The position numbers were made by a program, and so were the translations under genes. From Phycisphaerae bacterium (GTDB taxonomy: Bacteria > Planctomycetota > Phycisphaerae > Sedimentisphaerales > Anaerobacaceae), in the NCBI GenBank assembly GCA_021736645.1, contig JAIPFM010000132.1, positions 1 through 64,000 of the forward strand: 64,000 nt of DNA. Reading direction: 5' to 3'. Of this stretch, positions 43,909 to 53,719 are shown piece after piece; positions within the stretch are counted from its first letter, which is position 1, and each line of letters opens with the position of its first letter. The notes under the pieces are model-generated. The model did not search any database and was not told where the DNA came from. It saw only the letters and a program-made list of their open reading frames with translations.

Positions 43909-44976
43909 ATGATGAATAAAGCCTGCAAAATAGCCATATTGGGGGTGCTTACAGGGGTATGCTCGACTTCTGTGTACGGCCAGCAGCCTGGCGCGCCATG
44001 GGTTCCCATCCCGAATCCAGTGACCATGGTATTGAGAAATCCCTCGGTTGTGCGTCACCTGGCTTTGGACGGAAGACGGGTATTGGCTGTCGATTCATTG
44101 GTGGAGGATGTCGAACGGGGGCTGTGGCAGCTCCGGGACGATTTTTCTGATCAACGCAATCCAAAGGCCTGGGCCCTGATCGGACAGTTGACACGGGGAC
44201 TGGGGTCACATTTGTCGGCCTATCAGATGCAGAGGTATCGGCAGATTGTGTGGCAGGGTCAAGGTGTTTTGATGTTCATAGATCCTGAGATAGTCACTCA
44301 GCTGCATCTGACCCTGGATCAAAGGCAATTCATTGGCACCGTGTTGACATCATTTCAGACCCGAGGGTCCAAGTCTCTTTCCGGCCAGGAAGCCCTGGCT
44401 CAGTCTGCGCAGGCCCGCGCTGAAAGAGAGATCCTGACGGTGTTGAATCCGGCTCAGCAGCTCCAATTGAGGACACTTCTGGGTCCGCCCTTTGATTTTA
44501 CGCGCGTCACTCAGAGGGCATTCAAGGCCCCGGAATTCGAAGCCGTGGAGACCTGGATAAATGCGTCTCCGCTCACCATGGCCCAGTGCAAGGGCCAGGT
44601 CGTGGTCATCCATTTTTATACCTATGGTTGCATCAACTGCATTCGAAATCTGCCCCATTACAATAGCTGGTATGAGCGTTATGCCCAGCGGGGTGTGCAG
44701 ATCATCGGTATCCACAGGCCGGAAACATCCGGTGAAAGGCAGATTGAATCGGTCAGGAAGAAGGGGGTCGAGGCGGGCATTCAATATCCTGTGGCCGTGG
44801 ACAATGAGGCCGTCAATTGGAATGCCTGGGGAAATCGTGTGTGGCCGAGTGTCTATCTGGTGGATAGGCAGGGCTTTGTCAGGTACTGGTGGTACGGTGA
44901 ACTGAACTGGCAAGGTGCGCCGGGCGAACTGCAGATGCGAAACCGGATCGAGGCACTGCTCAAAGAGTCTCGGTAA
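43909..44976 (+). CDS. Exported thioredoxin-fold protein with novel N-terminal domain
   Basis: 355 residues from the ATG ATG at 43909 (a GTG at 43900 is possible). A signal peptide is followed by about 170 residues not recognised, then a thioredoxin fold with VVVIHFYTYGCINCIRNLPHYNSWYERY; the active site is CINC, as in TlpA/ResA/DipZ-like proteins, and WPSVYLVDRQGFV supplies the cis-Pro region. It should reduce or shuffle disulfides in the periplasm. It lies 92 bases after the propeller gene and may maintain the Cys-bearing S55 peptidase (inference). Confidence 0.75.
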   Translation: MMNKACKIAILGVLTGVCSTSVYGQQPGAPWVPIPNPVTMVLRNPSVVRHLALDGRRVLAVDSLVEDVERGLWQLRDDFSDQRNPKAWALIGQLTRGLGSHLSAYQMQRYRQIVWQGQGVLMFIDPEIVTQLHLTLDQRQFIGTVLTSFQTRGSKSLSGQEALAQSAQARAEREILTVLNPAQQLQLRTLLGPPFDFTRVTQRAFKAPEFEAVETWINASPLTMAQCKGQVVVIHFYTYGCINCIRNLPHYNSWYERYAQRGVQIIGIHRPETSGERQIESVRKKGVEAGIQYPVAVDNEAVNWNAWGNRVWPSVYLVDRQGFVRYWWYGELNWQGAPGELQMRNRIEALLKESR

Positions 44977-45144
44977 CGTGTCTTGATCTTTTAAGCGGTG
45001 TTAGGGCCGCTTTTGGGGCGGGTACTTTTTTTCAAATCCATTGACATTTTTCAAAACAGCGGTATGTTTGCTTCGGCTTCAGAGATTTGTCCGCTGGGGC
45101 CCTGTGGGTCACGGTGACCGGGTCTTAATGAGTGGGAGTTGAAC

Positions 45145-45624
45145 ATGCCGAGTGTTTTCAATCGATGGGTTGGGACGATGTTTCTGTGTCTGCTGTGTGT
45201 TCTGGCGGGCTGTACCAAGACGGACGAATTGGACAAGGCGGTTCGTCGCGCGGAGAAGGCCGAGCAGACCGTGTCTTCTCTAAGGCAGGTGCGGGATGAA
45301 TTGATTGAAAAGAAAAAGGATCTCGAACTTCAGGTTCTGCAGTTGCAGCAACCCGATGTGGCGGAAGCCAATGACCCGGTGGTCAGTGTTGAGCCGCAGG
45401 CCGTGTCCGATGATCCGGCCAAAGACATTGAAACACTCAAGCAGCAACTCCTGTTGGCCCGTACGGAGATCCAGGAAAAGGACAAGGATATCCAGGCACT
45501 TCAGAATCTGGTGGAGGCCCTCACCCATACTGTAAACCAATTGCAGGGTTTGGCTGTCGAAGAAGTGATACCTGAGGAGGAGATGCAGGATTCGAATGCA
45601 CTTGAGGTCGATGTGAAAGAGTGA
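45145..45624 (+). CDS. Coiled-coil lipoprotein
   Basis: 159 residues from the ATG at 45145, with GGGAG 6 bases upstream. A lipoprotein signal with the lipobox VLAGC places the mature N-terminal Cys near residue 23. The rest is almost wholly coiled coil (LDKAVRRAEKAEQTVSSL..., IETLKQQLLLARTEIQEKDKDIQALQNLV), ending in an acidic tail. No family is recognised. It could be a spacer or periplasmic scaffold. It follows the thioredoxin-fold gene by 168 bases. Confidence 0.75.
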   Translation: MPSVFNRWVGTMFLCLLCVLAGCTKTDELDKAVRRAEKAEQTVSSLRQVRDELIEKKKDLELQVLQLQQPDVAEANDPVVSVEPQAVSDDPAKDIETLKQQLLLARTEIQEKDKDIQALQNLVEALTHTVNQLQGLAVEEVIPEEEMQDSNALEVDVKE

Positions 45625-45732
45625 CGTATGGAGTCTGTATCACCGACTGAGGCGGACCTGTACTCAGGCCGTGCTGTGTTCATGTTTACGTATGACCTGG
45701 CCTATGACATGCGCTTCATCCTGGACCTGGCC

Positions 45733-48588
45733 TTACTGTTTGTTGGGCTGTAGCGACGCATACGCCCGAGCCAGAATTTTAATGGGGTGCGTGACAACGG
45801 CCTGTTCATGAAGGTGTTCTATTTGCATTTTGCAGGCCGCACATTCTGTGAGTACCTGGTGCGTGGGTGACGCATGCAGGGCCTCTTTCAGTCGAGTCGC
45901 CATGGCCTGACTGAGATCCTTATTCTTTGTCTGCATCCCGAAGGTGCCGGACAGGCCGCAGCATCCTGCATTCAGATCCGTGATCTGCGAGTGACACAGA
46001 GCCGCCAGCAGGGGCAATGAGGCCTTGTCGCCGACACTGGTCAGGTGACAGGGGCTGTGGTACGCAAAGGCTTCGGTCACGGCATGGCAGGGCTTGAGTT
46101 TGCCCTGTCCGTGGAGCCCGTAAAGATAGTTCATCAATTCAACCGTGGCCTCTGAGACGGCCCTGGCCTGATCGTCCGTCACATAGTGACGCAGGTCCTC
46201 TTTGAGTGCCAGGGCGGCGCTGGGTTCCGAGCAGACCACCTTGTATCCTCGATCCACCCAGGGCGCGAGGTGATGGACATTGAACGCAAAATCTTTGCGT
46301 GCCCGCTGGGTGTCCCCATAGCAGATGGCCGGCAGCGGGGCAGGGCGCTGGGGAGGCAAGACCACCTCAATATCATTGGCTCTCAGGACCTCCAGCACGG
46401 CAAAGCCGAGTTCATGATCGTTGTGGTTGGCATACGTGTCCACAAAGTAGCACACACGATCTATCGGATTTTCGATCGGTGGCAAGGCTTCCAGATAAGC
46501 CTGCCCTGCCGAGACAAAGGAACCCTGTTTGAATCTGGGCAGGCGACGCGACCGATCCAGGCCCAGGACTTTGTCGAGTCCCCAACCCGTGGCAGACCGG
46601 GAGGTCACCCAATTGGCGAGGGGGGCCACGGTGCTGCCTGCCAGACTCAGCAGGCGATTATTGCTCAACGCCAGTTCGGCCCTGCGCAGGCCCTTGCGCT
46701 TGACGTACCTGGCACGTGCTGCGCCCATGAGTTTGGACACATCCACGCGCGAGGGACATTGCTGTTGGCAGGCCTTGCAGTTCACACACAGATCCAGCAA
46801 CTTGCGAAACGCCGCAGACTCCGTGACTGTGTCGTCCAGTTGGCCTGTGGCCCAGTAGTCCAGGAGCGTGACCTTGGCCCTGGGTGTGGCCAGTTCATCC
46901 CCGAGTGCACGGAAGACCGGGCACATGCGCAGGCCGGCGTTTCTGGTACGGCACAGACCGCAGCCGTTGCACAGAAGCAGTTCATGGGCCAGTTCGTCCG
47001 TGTCAAAGTGAAGATCGGAGGTCAGTCGTTCTGGCAGCAGGCCCGGCGTGCGGCGCAGGTTCTTGACCATGATGTCCGGGTCCTCATTGAGGATCTTGCC
47101 GGGATTAAGAATGTGCTTGGGATCAAAGAGCTGTTTGACGTGACACAGGAGTGCGTAATAGGCCTCGCCGAATTGCCGCTTCACATACGCCGCCCTGAGC
47201 AGCCCTTCGGCATGTTCGCCGCTGATGGTCCCACCCAGGGACCAGGCCAGCGTAAACACTTCCTCTGCCAGGGCACGCATGGTCTTGACATGATCGGGAT
47301 TGTGCAGATCCAGGAAGGGACGCACATGCAGTTCCCCGTCACCGGCGTGACCGTAATAACAAAAGGCCACATCGTGACGTTTGGAAATGGCCTCCAGGCC
47401 GGCCACATACTGCCCCAGCCGGGTATGTTCCACGGACACGTCTTCCATAAACGCCACAGGATGCTCCGTGCCTCGTTGTCTGTACAACAGAGGGACCGCG
47501 TCTTTGCGGGACTTCCAGAGCCGCTGCTGGTCTGCAGGGTCGAAGATTTCCCTGGTGTGCTGCGACAGATTTCCCACGGCCTGGATGGTTCGAGCCATGT
47601 CGGCTTTGACGGCCTCCAGAGAGTCCCCCATGTGCTCCACCAGCAACAGGGCGGCGGCGTCTTTGGGGAAGAGGTCCTGATACTGAGGCAGGGCCTCCCG
47701 TGCCATGTCCATGAGACGATCGTCCATCAGTTCACAGGCCGCCGGCTGCTGCGCCACGATTAATGGTACTGCCTGCGCCATATCCGCGAGTGTTGCGAAT
47801 TCAAACTGGACCAGGGCCTTCTGTTTGGGCACCGTGACGGTGCGGAGCGTAATTTTGGTGAATATGGCCAGCGTCCCTTCGGAACCGGTCAGCAGACGAG
47901 CCAGGTTGAGGGTGTCGTCCTGGCACACGCCGGACAGGGTGTAGCCGCTGCGCGTCCGCGGGGAATGGGGCCGCGATTCCTGGATGAGATTGGCATTGGC
48001 GGTCAGGAGGTCGTGACATAATCGCGACAGCCTTGACGATTCTCTCGGCATCCTGTCTGTGACGGTCATGACCTGGCCATCCGAGGTCACGATCTCCATG
48101 CTTTGGACATGTTGATCCAGATGGCCGTAGATCAGGGAGTGGGCGCCTGTGGCATTGTTGGCCACGCTGCCCCCGATGGTCGCTCGGTTGCCGCTGGAGG
48201 GGTCCGGCCCGATCTTGCGTCCAAAGGGCGCCAGTGCGGCATTGACCTCGTCCAGCACGGCACCCGGTTCGCAGGTCACGGTGTCACCGAGGCCGTGAAC
48301 CTGGATACCCGTCATGGTCTGTGTCATGTCCAGGACGATGCCAACACACAGGGATTCACCTGCCAGACCACTGCCCGCACCGCGCGGCGCCACGGGTATG
48401 CCCTCGGCTGCAGCATACTGAACCACGGCCACCACGTCTTCTACTGAGCGAGGGACCACCACACACGCCGGCACCATGCGGTAGATGCTGCCATCCGTGC
48501 TGAACGCGACTCTGTGGAGTAGATCACCAAAGACGTCACCCTGAATGAGCGATGTCAATTCATTGGCTATGGTTTGTGCTGGCTTCAT
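45733..48588 (-). CDS. Fused FAD-linked oxidase and Fe-S/CCG-domain reductase (GlcD-GlpC type)
   Basis: 951 residues. The N-terminal half is a VAO-type flavin domain (PACVVVPRSVEDVVAVVQYAAAEGIPVAPRGAGSG-like start, then GGSVANNATGAHS), followed by a GlcD C-terminal cap. The C-terminal half has [4Fe-4S] motifs CNGCGLC...CP and CVNCKACQQQCP, then CCG-type motifs (YHSPCHL, AGCCGLSGTFG, TECAACK). The same fusion is seen in YdiJ-like proteins and in bacterial D-lactate or 2-hydroxy acid dehydrogenases feeding electrons to quinone. The exact 2-hydroxy acid is unknown. It stands alone on the minus strand, convergent with the lipoprotein gene. Confidence 0.88.
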   Translation of the reverse strand: MKPAQTIANELTSLIQGDVFGDLLHRVAFSTDGSIYRMVPACVVVPRSVEDVVAVVQYAAAEGIPVAPRGAGSGLAGESLCVGIVLDMTQTMTGIQVHGLGDTVTCEPGAVLDEVNAALAPFGRKIGPDPSSGNRATIGGSVANNATGAHSLIYGHLDQHVQSMEIVTSDGQVMTVTDRMPRESSRLSRLCHDLLTANANLIQESRPHSPRTRSGYTLSGVCQDDTLNLARLLTGSEGTLAIFTKITLRTVTVPKQKALVQFEFATLADMAQAVPLIVAQQPAACELMDDRLMDMAREALPQYQDLFPKDAAALLLVEHMGDSLEAVKADMARTIQAVGNLSQHTREIFDPADQQRLWKSRKDAVPLLYRQRGTEHPVAFMEDVSVEHTRLGQYVAGLEAISKRHDVAFCYYGHAGDGELHVRPFLDLHNPDHVKTMRALAEEVFTLAWSLGGTISGEHAEGLLRAAYVKRQFGEAYYALLCHVKQLFDPKHILNPGKILNEDPDIMVKNLRRTPGLLPERLTSDLHFDTDELAHELLLCNGCGLCRTRNAGLRMCPVFRALGDELATPRAKVTLLDYWATGQLDDTVTESAAFRKLLDLCVNCKACQQQCPSRVDVSKLMGAARARYVKRKGLRRAELALSNNRLLSLAGSTVAPLANWVTSRSATGWGLDKVLGLDRSRRLPRFKQGSFVSAGQAYLEALPPIENPIDRVCYFVDTYANHNDHELGFAVLEVLRANDIEVVLPPQRPAPLPAICYGDTQRARKDFAFNVHHLAPWVDRGYKVVCSEPSAALALKEDLRHYVTDDQARAVSEATVELMNYLYGLHGQGKLKPCHAVTEAFAYHSPCHLTSVGDKASLPLLAALCHSQITDLNAGCCGLSGTFGMQTKNKDLSQAMATRLKEALHASPTHQVLTECAACKMQIEHLHEQAVVTHPIKILARAYASLQPNKQ

Positions 48589-48689
48589 CCGTAAATGCCC
48601 TTTTCATTTTTAGGGAAACATGCTATAGCATATCCGAGCCGGCTTCATTGTGGAAGTCAAAATCAAACAAGAGACCCTTGGAGGCTGTT

Positions 48690-49073
48690 ATGAAGATTGA
48701 GCATCTGGCACTGAACGTGTCTGACCCGACTGCCATGGGCGCGTGGTACAAAGCACACCTGGGCATGAAGATTGTCCTGGGCCTGACGGAACCACCCTAT
48801 ACCCATTTTCTGGCAGACGATGGCGGCACTGTGATGATGGAGCTCTACCACAACACGAGCGCCCTGGTCCCCGACTATCCCAACCAAGATCCCCTGGTCT
48901 TTCATCTGGCCTTTGTGTCACCTGATCCCGCGGCAGACAAGGCTCGATTGATCGGGGTCGGTGCCGCAGCGCTGAAGGATGAAACCCTGGCGGATGGGTC
49001 CGTGCTGATCACCGTGCGAGATCCCTGGGGAATTCCCGTTCAATTGTGCAAACGTGCAAAACCAATGCTTTGA
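48690..49073 (+). CDS. VOC (glyoxalase-like) superfamily protein
   Basis: 127 residues from the ATG at 48690, with TTGGAGG 5 bases upstream. The two betaalphabetabetabeta modules are MKIEHLALNVSDPTAMGAWYKAHLG and LVFHLAFVSPDPAADKARL, and DPWGIPVQLCKR closes the fold, with His5 and Glu44-type metal ligands plausible. Members include glyoxalase I, methylmalonyl-CoA epimerase and resistance proteins; which of these is not clear. The stop abuts the convergent clpB stop with no gap. Confidence 0.8.
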   Translation: MKIEHLALNVSDPTAMGAWYKAHLGMKIVLGLTEPPYTHFLADDGGTVMMELYHNTSALVPDYPNQDPLVFHLAFVSPDPAADKARLIGVGAAALKDETLADGSVLITVRDPWGIPVQLCKRAKPML

Positions 49074-51674
49074 TTATTGAGGCGTTTCTTCTATTTTCTC
49101 AAACGTGAATTTGTAGTGATCGGCATCCAGTCGCACGGTGTCACCGTCTGTGAATTCTCCGGACAGCAGTCTGGAGGCCAGCGGGTTTTCCAGGCGGCGC
49201 TGAATGGCACGTTTCAGGGGCCGGGCCCCATAGGCCGGATCAAAACCCTCTTCCATGATCTGGTCCACGGCGGCCTCCGTGAATTCCAACGTGATCTGAC
49301 GGTGTTTCAATCGCTGCTTCAGATGTTTCAGCTGGATGGCCACGATGTCTCTAAGGTGTTCCCGGCTGAGTGCGTGGAACACAATGGTTTCGTCAATGCG
49401 GTTGAGAAACTCCGGATGAAATATCTGCTTGAGTACGTCAGTGACATGGGCTTCGATTTCCCAGTCAGCACTGTCGGCTTCAGTGAGTTCCTGAATCTCC
49501 TGGCCTGCCAGATTGCTGGTCATGATAATCACGGTGTTCTTGAAATCGACCGTTCGCCCCTGGCCGTCTGTGAGGCGACCTTCATCAAAGATCTGGAGCA
49601 GGACATTAAACACATCCGGATCAGCCTTTTCCACTTCATCCAGAAGGATGACCGAATAGGGCTTTCGACGGATGGCCTCTGTCAAACGACCGCCCTCGTC
49701 ATACCCCACATATCCGGGCGGAGCACCAATCAAGCGAGCCACAGAATGTCCCTCCATGAACTCGCTCATATCAATCCGTGTCATGGCCTGAGGATCGTTG
49801 AACAGAAAGTCAGCCAGCGCCTTTGACAGCTCCGTCTTGCCTACCCCGGTGGGACCGAGAAACAGGAAGGTCCCGATCGGTCTGTTGGGATCGGACAGGC
49901 CGGCACGATTGCGCCTTACTGCATTGGACAGTGCGGCGACGGCTTCCTGCTGACCCACAATGCGGGTGGAGAGAAACGACTCCATGGTAATGAGGCGGTC
50001 GCGTTCGCCGCTGAGAAGACGCACCACGGGAATGCCTGTCCATTTGGCCACCACTGAGGCGATGTGCTCCTCTGTCACCTCGTTGCGAATCATGGTGGCC
50101 TTGCCGGAATTGATCAACAGAGTCTCCTTGTCGGTGATTTCCTTCTCCAGTTTGGCCAGGGTGTCATACTTGAGACGGGCTGCGGTCTCTAGCTCGCCCT
50201 TGCGCTGGGACTCTTCAAACTGGGTCTGGGCGGCCTCCAACTGCTTCTTAAGTTGCTTGATGTCGTCGATGCCGCTTTTTTCCGACTCCCATTGGGCACC
50301 GAGTTCCTGATCCTGTTTCTGCAGTTTGGCCAGTTGGCGCTCACAGCGTTCGAGCTGTTCTTTACTCGCATCATCCGATTCCTTTTTCAGGGCTTCGCGT
50401 TCGATTTGCAGCTGCATGGTCTTTCTGCGAATCGTGTCCAGTTCGGCGGGCAGAGAATCATTTTCGATGCGCAGTTTGGAGGCCGCTTCATCGACCAGAT
50501 CAATGGCCTTGTCCGGCAGCCAGCGGTCCGCGATATAACGATTCGAGAGTGTGGCCGCTTCCACCAGGGCGGCATCTGCAATCCTGACACCATGGTGTGT
50601 ATCGTAACGGTCTTTCAAACCGCGGAGAATGGCAATGGTCTCCTCCACGGTCGGCGGTTCCACCATCACCGGCTGGAATCGACGCTCCAGGGCTGCATCT
50701 TTTTCCATGTACTTTCGATATTCATTGATGGTGGTGGCGCCAATACATCTCAGCTCACCGCGAGCCAGAGAGGGTTTGAGCAGATTGCCCGCATCCATGG
50801 CGCCCTTGGCCTTGCCGGCCCCGACCACGGTGTGCAGTTCATCGATAAACAGGATGATGTCTCCCTGGGCCTTGGTGACTTCCTTGAGCAGGGCCTTGAG
50901 CCGGTCTTCAAATTCACCGCGGAATTTGGTGCCAGCCACCAGGGCGCCCATGTCCAGGGCAATGATTTGCTTGTTCTGCAAGCCAGTCGGCACATCACCT
51001 GCCACGATGCGCTGGGCCAGGCCCTCCACAATGGCAGTTTTTCCCACACCCGGCTCGCCTATGAGGACCGGGTTGTTTTTGGTGCGGCGGTTCAGCACCT
51101 GCATACATCGCCTGATTTCTTCGTCTCTGCCGATCACGGGATCAAGCCTGCCTTGACGGGCCTGCGCCAGCAGGTCTATACCGAAACGCTCCAGGGCCCG
51201 AAACTTGCCTTCCGGTGTTTCGTCCGTGACCTTGTTGTCGCCGCGTAATTGTCTGACCGCATCTTCGATGAGTTCGGTGTTGATCGAGTTGAGACTCAGA
51301 ATTTCTTTGGCGTCACTCTGATACACGGACAGGGAGATAAGCAGATGCTCCACGCTGAGGTAGCCGTCCCCCATGGTATTGGCACGGTTTTGGGCATCCA
51401 GCACGATCTGGCCGAGGGCCGGGTCCGGCATAATCATCTGGCCCGACTCCTGGCCGCGGGGCAGACGTTCCATTTCTGAATTGGCCATCTGCTGGATACG
51501 CCCCCCATTGGCCCCAATCTTCTTAAAGGTTTCCGCGACCATACCGTCTTTGTCGCTGCACAGCGCACTGAGCAGGTGTACAGGCGTCAAGACTGTGTGA
51601 TGCTTGGCCATGGCAGTCTGTTGGGCTGTGGCCAGGGCCTCTTGGGCTTTGAGGGTAAATTTGTCAAACTTCAT
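49074..51674 (-). CDS. clpB: ClpB disaggregase
   Basis: 866 residues from the ATG at 51674 (GGAG upstream), the usual ClpB length. An N-terminal Clp-N repeat domain ([18 protein letters not shown]) is followed by AAA+ domain 1 with GEPGVGKT and the pore loop region [10 protein letters not shown], the long coiled-coil middle domain (about 400-520, [15 protein letters not shown]...), and AAA+ domain 2 with GPTGVGKTE and a GYVGYDEGG pore loop. ClpB works with DnaK to dissolve aggregates in the cytoplasm. No heat-shock promoter or CIRCE-type repeat was recognised upstream. Confidence 0.97.
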   Translation of the reverse strand: MKFDKFTLKAQEALATAQQTAMAKHHTVLTPVHLLSALCSDKDGMVAETFKKIGANGGRIQQMANSEMERLPRGQESGQMIMPDPALGQIVLDAQNRANTMGDGYLSVEHLLISLSVYQSDAKEILSLNSINTELIEDAVRQLRGDNKVTDETPEGKFRALERFGIDLLAQARQGRLDPVIGRDEEIRRCMQVLNRRTKNNPVLIGEPGVGKTAIVEGLAQRIVAGDVPTGLQNKQIIALDMGALVAGTKFRGEFEDRLKALLKEVTKAQGDIILFIDELHTVVGAGKAKGAMDAGNLLKPSLARGELRCIGATTINEYRKYMEKDAALERRFQPVMVEPPTVEETIAILRGLKDRYDTHHGVRIADAALVEAATLSNRYIADRWLPDKAIDLVDEAASKLRIENDSLPAELDTIRRKTMQLQIEREALKKESDDASKEQLERCERQLAKLQKQDQELGAQWESEKSGIDDIKQLKKQLEAAQTQFEESQRKGELETAARLKYDTLAKLEKEITDKETLLINSGKATMIRNEVTEEHIASVVAKWTGIPVVRLLSGERDRLITMESFLSTRIVGQQEAVAALSNAVRRNRAGLSDPNRPIGTFLFLGPTGVGKTELSKALADFLFNDPQAMTRIDMSEFMEGHSVARLIGAPPGYVGYDEGGRLTEAIRRKPYSVILLDEVEKADPDVFNVLLQIFDEGRLTDGQGRTVDFKNTVIIMTSNLAGQEIQELTEADSADWEIEAHVTDVLKQIFHPEFLNRIDETIVFHALSREHLRDIVAIQLKHLKQRLKHRQITLEFTEAAVDQIMEEGFDPAYGARPLKRAIQRRLENPLASRLLSGEFTDGDTVRLDADHYKFTFEKIEETPQ

Positions 51675-51842
51675 AAGAGACTCCAACTTAGAAAACAAGG
51701 CAGACATTCGCCTGCAATACACCGATCAGAGCAAAACGTGTGCCTTGAAGGCCAATTGACCGTAAGGCCAGGAAATGTCATGCGTTATGTCGTGGTTCCT
51801 GGAAGAAGTCTTATGTCATAATGGCAGAGCCGCCCATGAAAT

Positions 51843-51878
51843 GACAAACGCCCGGACCCAGTCGGGTCGGGCGTTTGT
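51843..51878. repeat. Strong 16-bp hairpin between glnK and clpB
   Basis: Arms GACAAACGCCCGGACCC and GGGTCGGGCGTTTGTC pair with one bulge around a loop AGTC. No T run follows on either strand, so it is not a standard intrinsic terminator; it may stabilise the 3' end of the glnK message. The rest of the 330-base gap 51675-52004 shows only a ribosome-binding-like AAAGGAGG with no fitting gene. Confidence 0.55.
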
Positions 51879-52004
51879 CCAGGGCACTACATGCCCGTTA
51901 CTAAGGACAAAGGAGGTTTATCGTTGATCGTTCATGTCTGAATTCTGTGCACAGGTGTGTGAGCATACGCAACTCCCTTGGCTTGAACCGCTGCCAGACC
52001 TGTA

Positions 52005-52346
52005 TTAACCAATGGCACTGCTGCCTTTCTCTTTGGTGCGAATACGAATACATTCCACCAGTTCGGTCACGAAGATCTTGCCGTCGCCAATTTGACCTGA
52101 CTGAGCAGACGCAATAATCGCATCAATCGTCTTGTCCACGTAGTCTTCATTCACGGCGATTTCAATTCTCACCTTCTTGAGGAGATTGACTTCAAATTTC
52201 ACGCCCCGGTAGCTTTCCTCATATCCCTGCTGAGCGCCACATCCCAGGGCATTGGTGACCGACATCTTACCCACGCCCGCATCCAGTAGCGCCTGTTTCA
52301 CATCATTTAATTTGTGTGGCTGAATATAAGCAGTTATCAATTTCAT
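52005..52346 (-). CDS. glnK: PII nitrogen regulator lacking the T-loop Tyr51
   Basis: 113 residues, the standard PII length. The T-loop runs [19 protein letters not shown]; position 51, the Tyr uridylylated in enterobacterial PII, is Phe. The C-terminal [11 protein letters not shown]-like segment ([23 protein letters not shown]) forms the ATP/ADP and 2-oxoglutarate site. Placed 19 bases after amt, it should bind and block the ammonium channel when nitrogen is ample. Loss of Tyr51 implies control by effectors alone or by another modification. AAAGGGAC lies upstream. Confidence 0.93.
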   Translation of the reverse strand: MKLITAYIQPHKLNDVKQALLDAGVGKMSVTNALGCGAQQGYEESYRGVKFEVNLLKKVRIEIAVNEDYVDKTIDAIIASAQSGQIGDGKIFVTELVECIRIRTKEKGSSAIG

Positions 52347-52365
52347 TTCATTGTCCCTTTATTTG

Positions 52366-53700
52366 TTAAGTAGTCGTAAAGATCTGGAATCCTGTATAGG
52401 CCTCCATCCCGTGTTCACCAATATCCAGTCCCTTGATCTCTTCTTCCGCAGTCACTCTCAGGCCGATCGTGTATTTAATGATATTGAACAGTATCAGGCC
52501 GAGCCCAAAGGCCCAGACAAATGCGGCACCCACACCGATCAACTGAACGCCTAATTGGTGCATACCGCCACCATAAAAGAGGCCTGAGTCCAGGTTGAAC
52601 AACCCGCAGGAAATGGTACCCCAGGCACCACACACACCGTGAACACTGGCTGCACCCACGGGGTCGTCGATCTTGAGAACCTTGTCAATAAAGATGACTG
52701 CAAACACCACCAGGGCACCCCCCACGGCACCGATCATGGCTGCACCCAGCGGTGACACACCATCACAAGGGGCCGTGATCGAGACCAAACCTGCCAAGGC
52801 ACCATTGAGAGACATGGAGGCATCGGGTTTCTTCAGGACGACCCAAGAGACAACCATGGCCACAATCGCACCGACTGCTGCGGCAATATTGGTTGTCACT
52901 GCAATGTAGCCAATGGAGCCATCGCCTGTCGTCGTGCTGCCCGGATTAAAGCCGAACCATCCGAACCAGAGGATAAAGACGCCGAGCGCCGCCAGGGGGA
53001 TGTTGTGGCCAATTATGGCTTTTGGCTTGCCGTCCGGACCGTATTTTCCTATGCGGGGTCCCAGGATGATGGCACCGGCGAGCGCCAACCATCCACCCAC
53101 GGAGTGAACCACTGTGGATCCGGCAAAGTCGAGAAAGCCCATGTTCTCCAACCATCCGCCACCATCGAGGAGTCCGCCCCAGGCCCATGACCCAAAGATC
53201 GGGTAGATGAACGCCGTGATAAAAAGGCTGTACACGAGGTAGCTGACAAATTTAGTTCTTTCTGCCATAGCCCCGGATACAATCGTGGCGGCTGTGGCTG
53301 CAAAAACAGTCTGGAAGATGAGGAAGGTCCAGTTCCAGCTCATGGGGTCACCCATATCCGACAGGCCAAAGTGAGTGGTGCCGAAGAGGCCGTTGCTCGC
53401 ACCAAACATCAAGCCAAAGCCAACCAGGGCAAATGTGACTGTGCCGACCGAGAAATCCATCAGATTCTTCATGAGGATGTTCACGGCGTTTTTGGCCCGG
53501 GTGAAACCAGCCTCAACCATGGCAAAACCAGCCTGCATAAAGAAGACCAGAAATGCTGCGATACAGGTCCAGACAATATTGATATTGGTCTGCAGGCCTT
53601 CAGTGGCAGCCTCCAGAGGTGTTAATTCATTCGGGTCTTGTGCGAAGACAGGCACGCACAGGAAAAACAGTAATGACAGTATTATTATTAGCTTTTTCAT
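52366..53700 (-). CDS. amt: Ammonium transporter
   Basis: 444 residues from the ATG at 53700, which gives a signal peptide (MKKLIIILSLLFFLCVPVFA) as in many Amt proteins. Eleven membrane helices follow, with the Amt signature region DFAGSTVVHSVGGWLALAGAI holding the first pore His, and VHGVCGAWGTISCGLF the second. It takes up ammonium from the periplasm. It sits 19 bases after the torF gene and 19 bases before glnK, the usual Amt-PII pair. The in-frame ATG at 53763 overlaps torF and has no better site. Confidence 0.95.
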   Translation of the reverse strand: MKKLIIILSLLFFLCVPVFAQDPNELTPLEAATEGLQTNINIVWTCIAAFLVFFMQAGFAMVEAGFTRAKNAVNILMKNLMDFSVGTVTFALVGFGLMFGASNGLFGTTHFGLSDMGDPMSWNWTFLIFQTVFAATAATIVSGAMAERTKFVSYLVYSLFITAFIYPIFGSWAWGGLLDGGGWLENMGFLDFAGSTVVHSVGGWLALAGAIILGPRIGKYGPDGKPKAIIGHNIPLAALGVFILWFGWFGFNPGSTTTGDGSIGYIAVTTNIAAAVGAIVAMVVSWVVLKKPDASMSLNGALAGLVSITAPCDGVSPLGAAMIGAVGGALVVFAVIFIDKVLKIDDPVGAASVHGVCGAWGTISCGLFNLDSGLFYGGGMHQLGVQLIGVGAAFVWAFGLGLILFNIIKYTIGLRVTAEEEIKGLDIGEHGMEAYTGFQIFTTT

Positions 53701-53719
53701 GGTACTTGACTCAACCTTT

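Noticed and set aside
46186-47763. 525-codon open frame antisense to the FAD oxidase gene
   Set aside because: It mirrors the coding pattern of the gene on the other strand, has no binding site and no recognisable domain.
50253-51248. 331-codon open frame antisense to clpB
   Set aside because: clpB is unambiguous; the opposite frame has no family feature.
51910-52008. AAAGGAGG followed by TTG or ATG: possible 5- or 24-residue peptide
   Set aside because: The TTG peptide stops after five codons and the ATG is 17 bases from the site, too far; kept only as a note in the gap.
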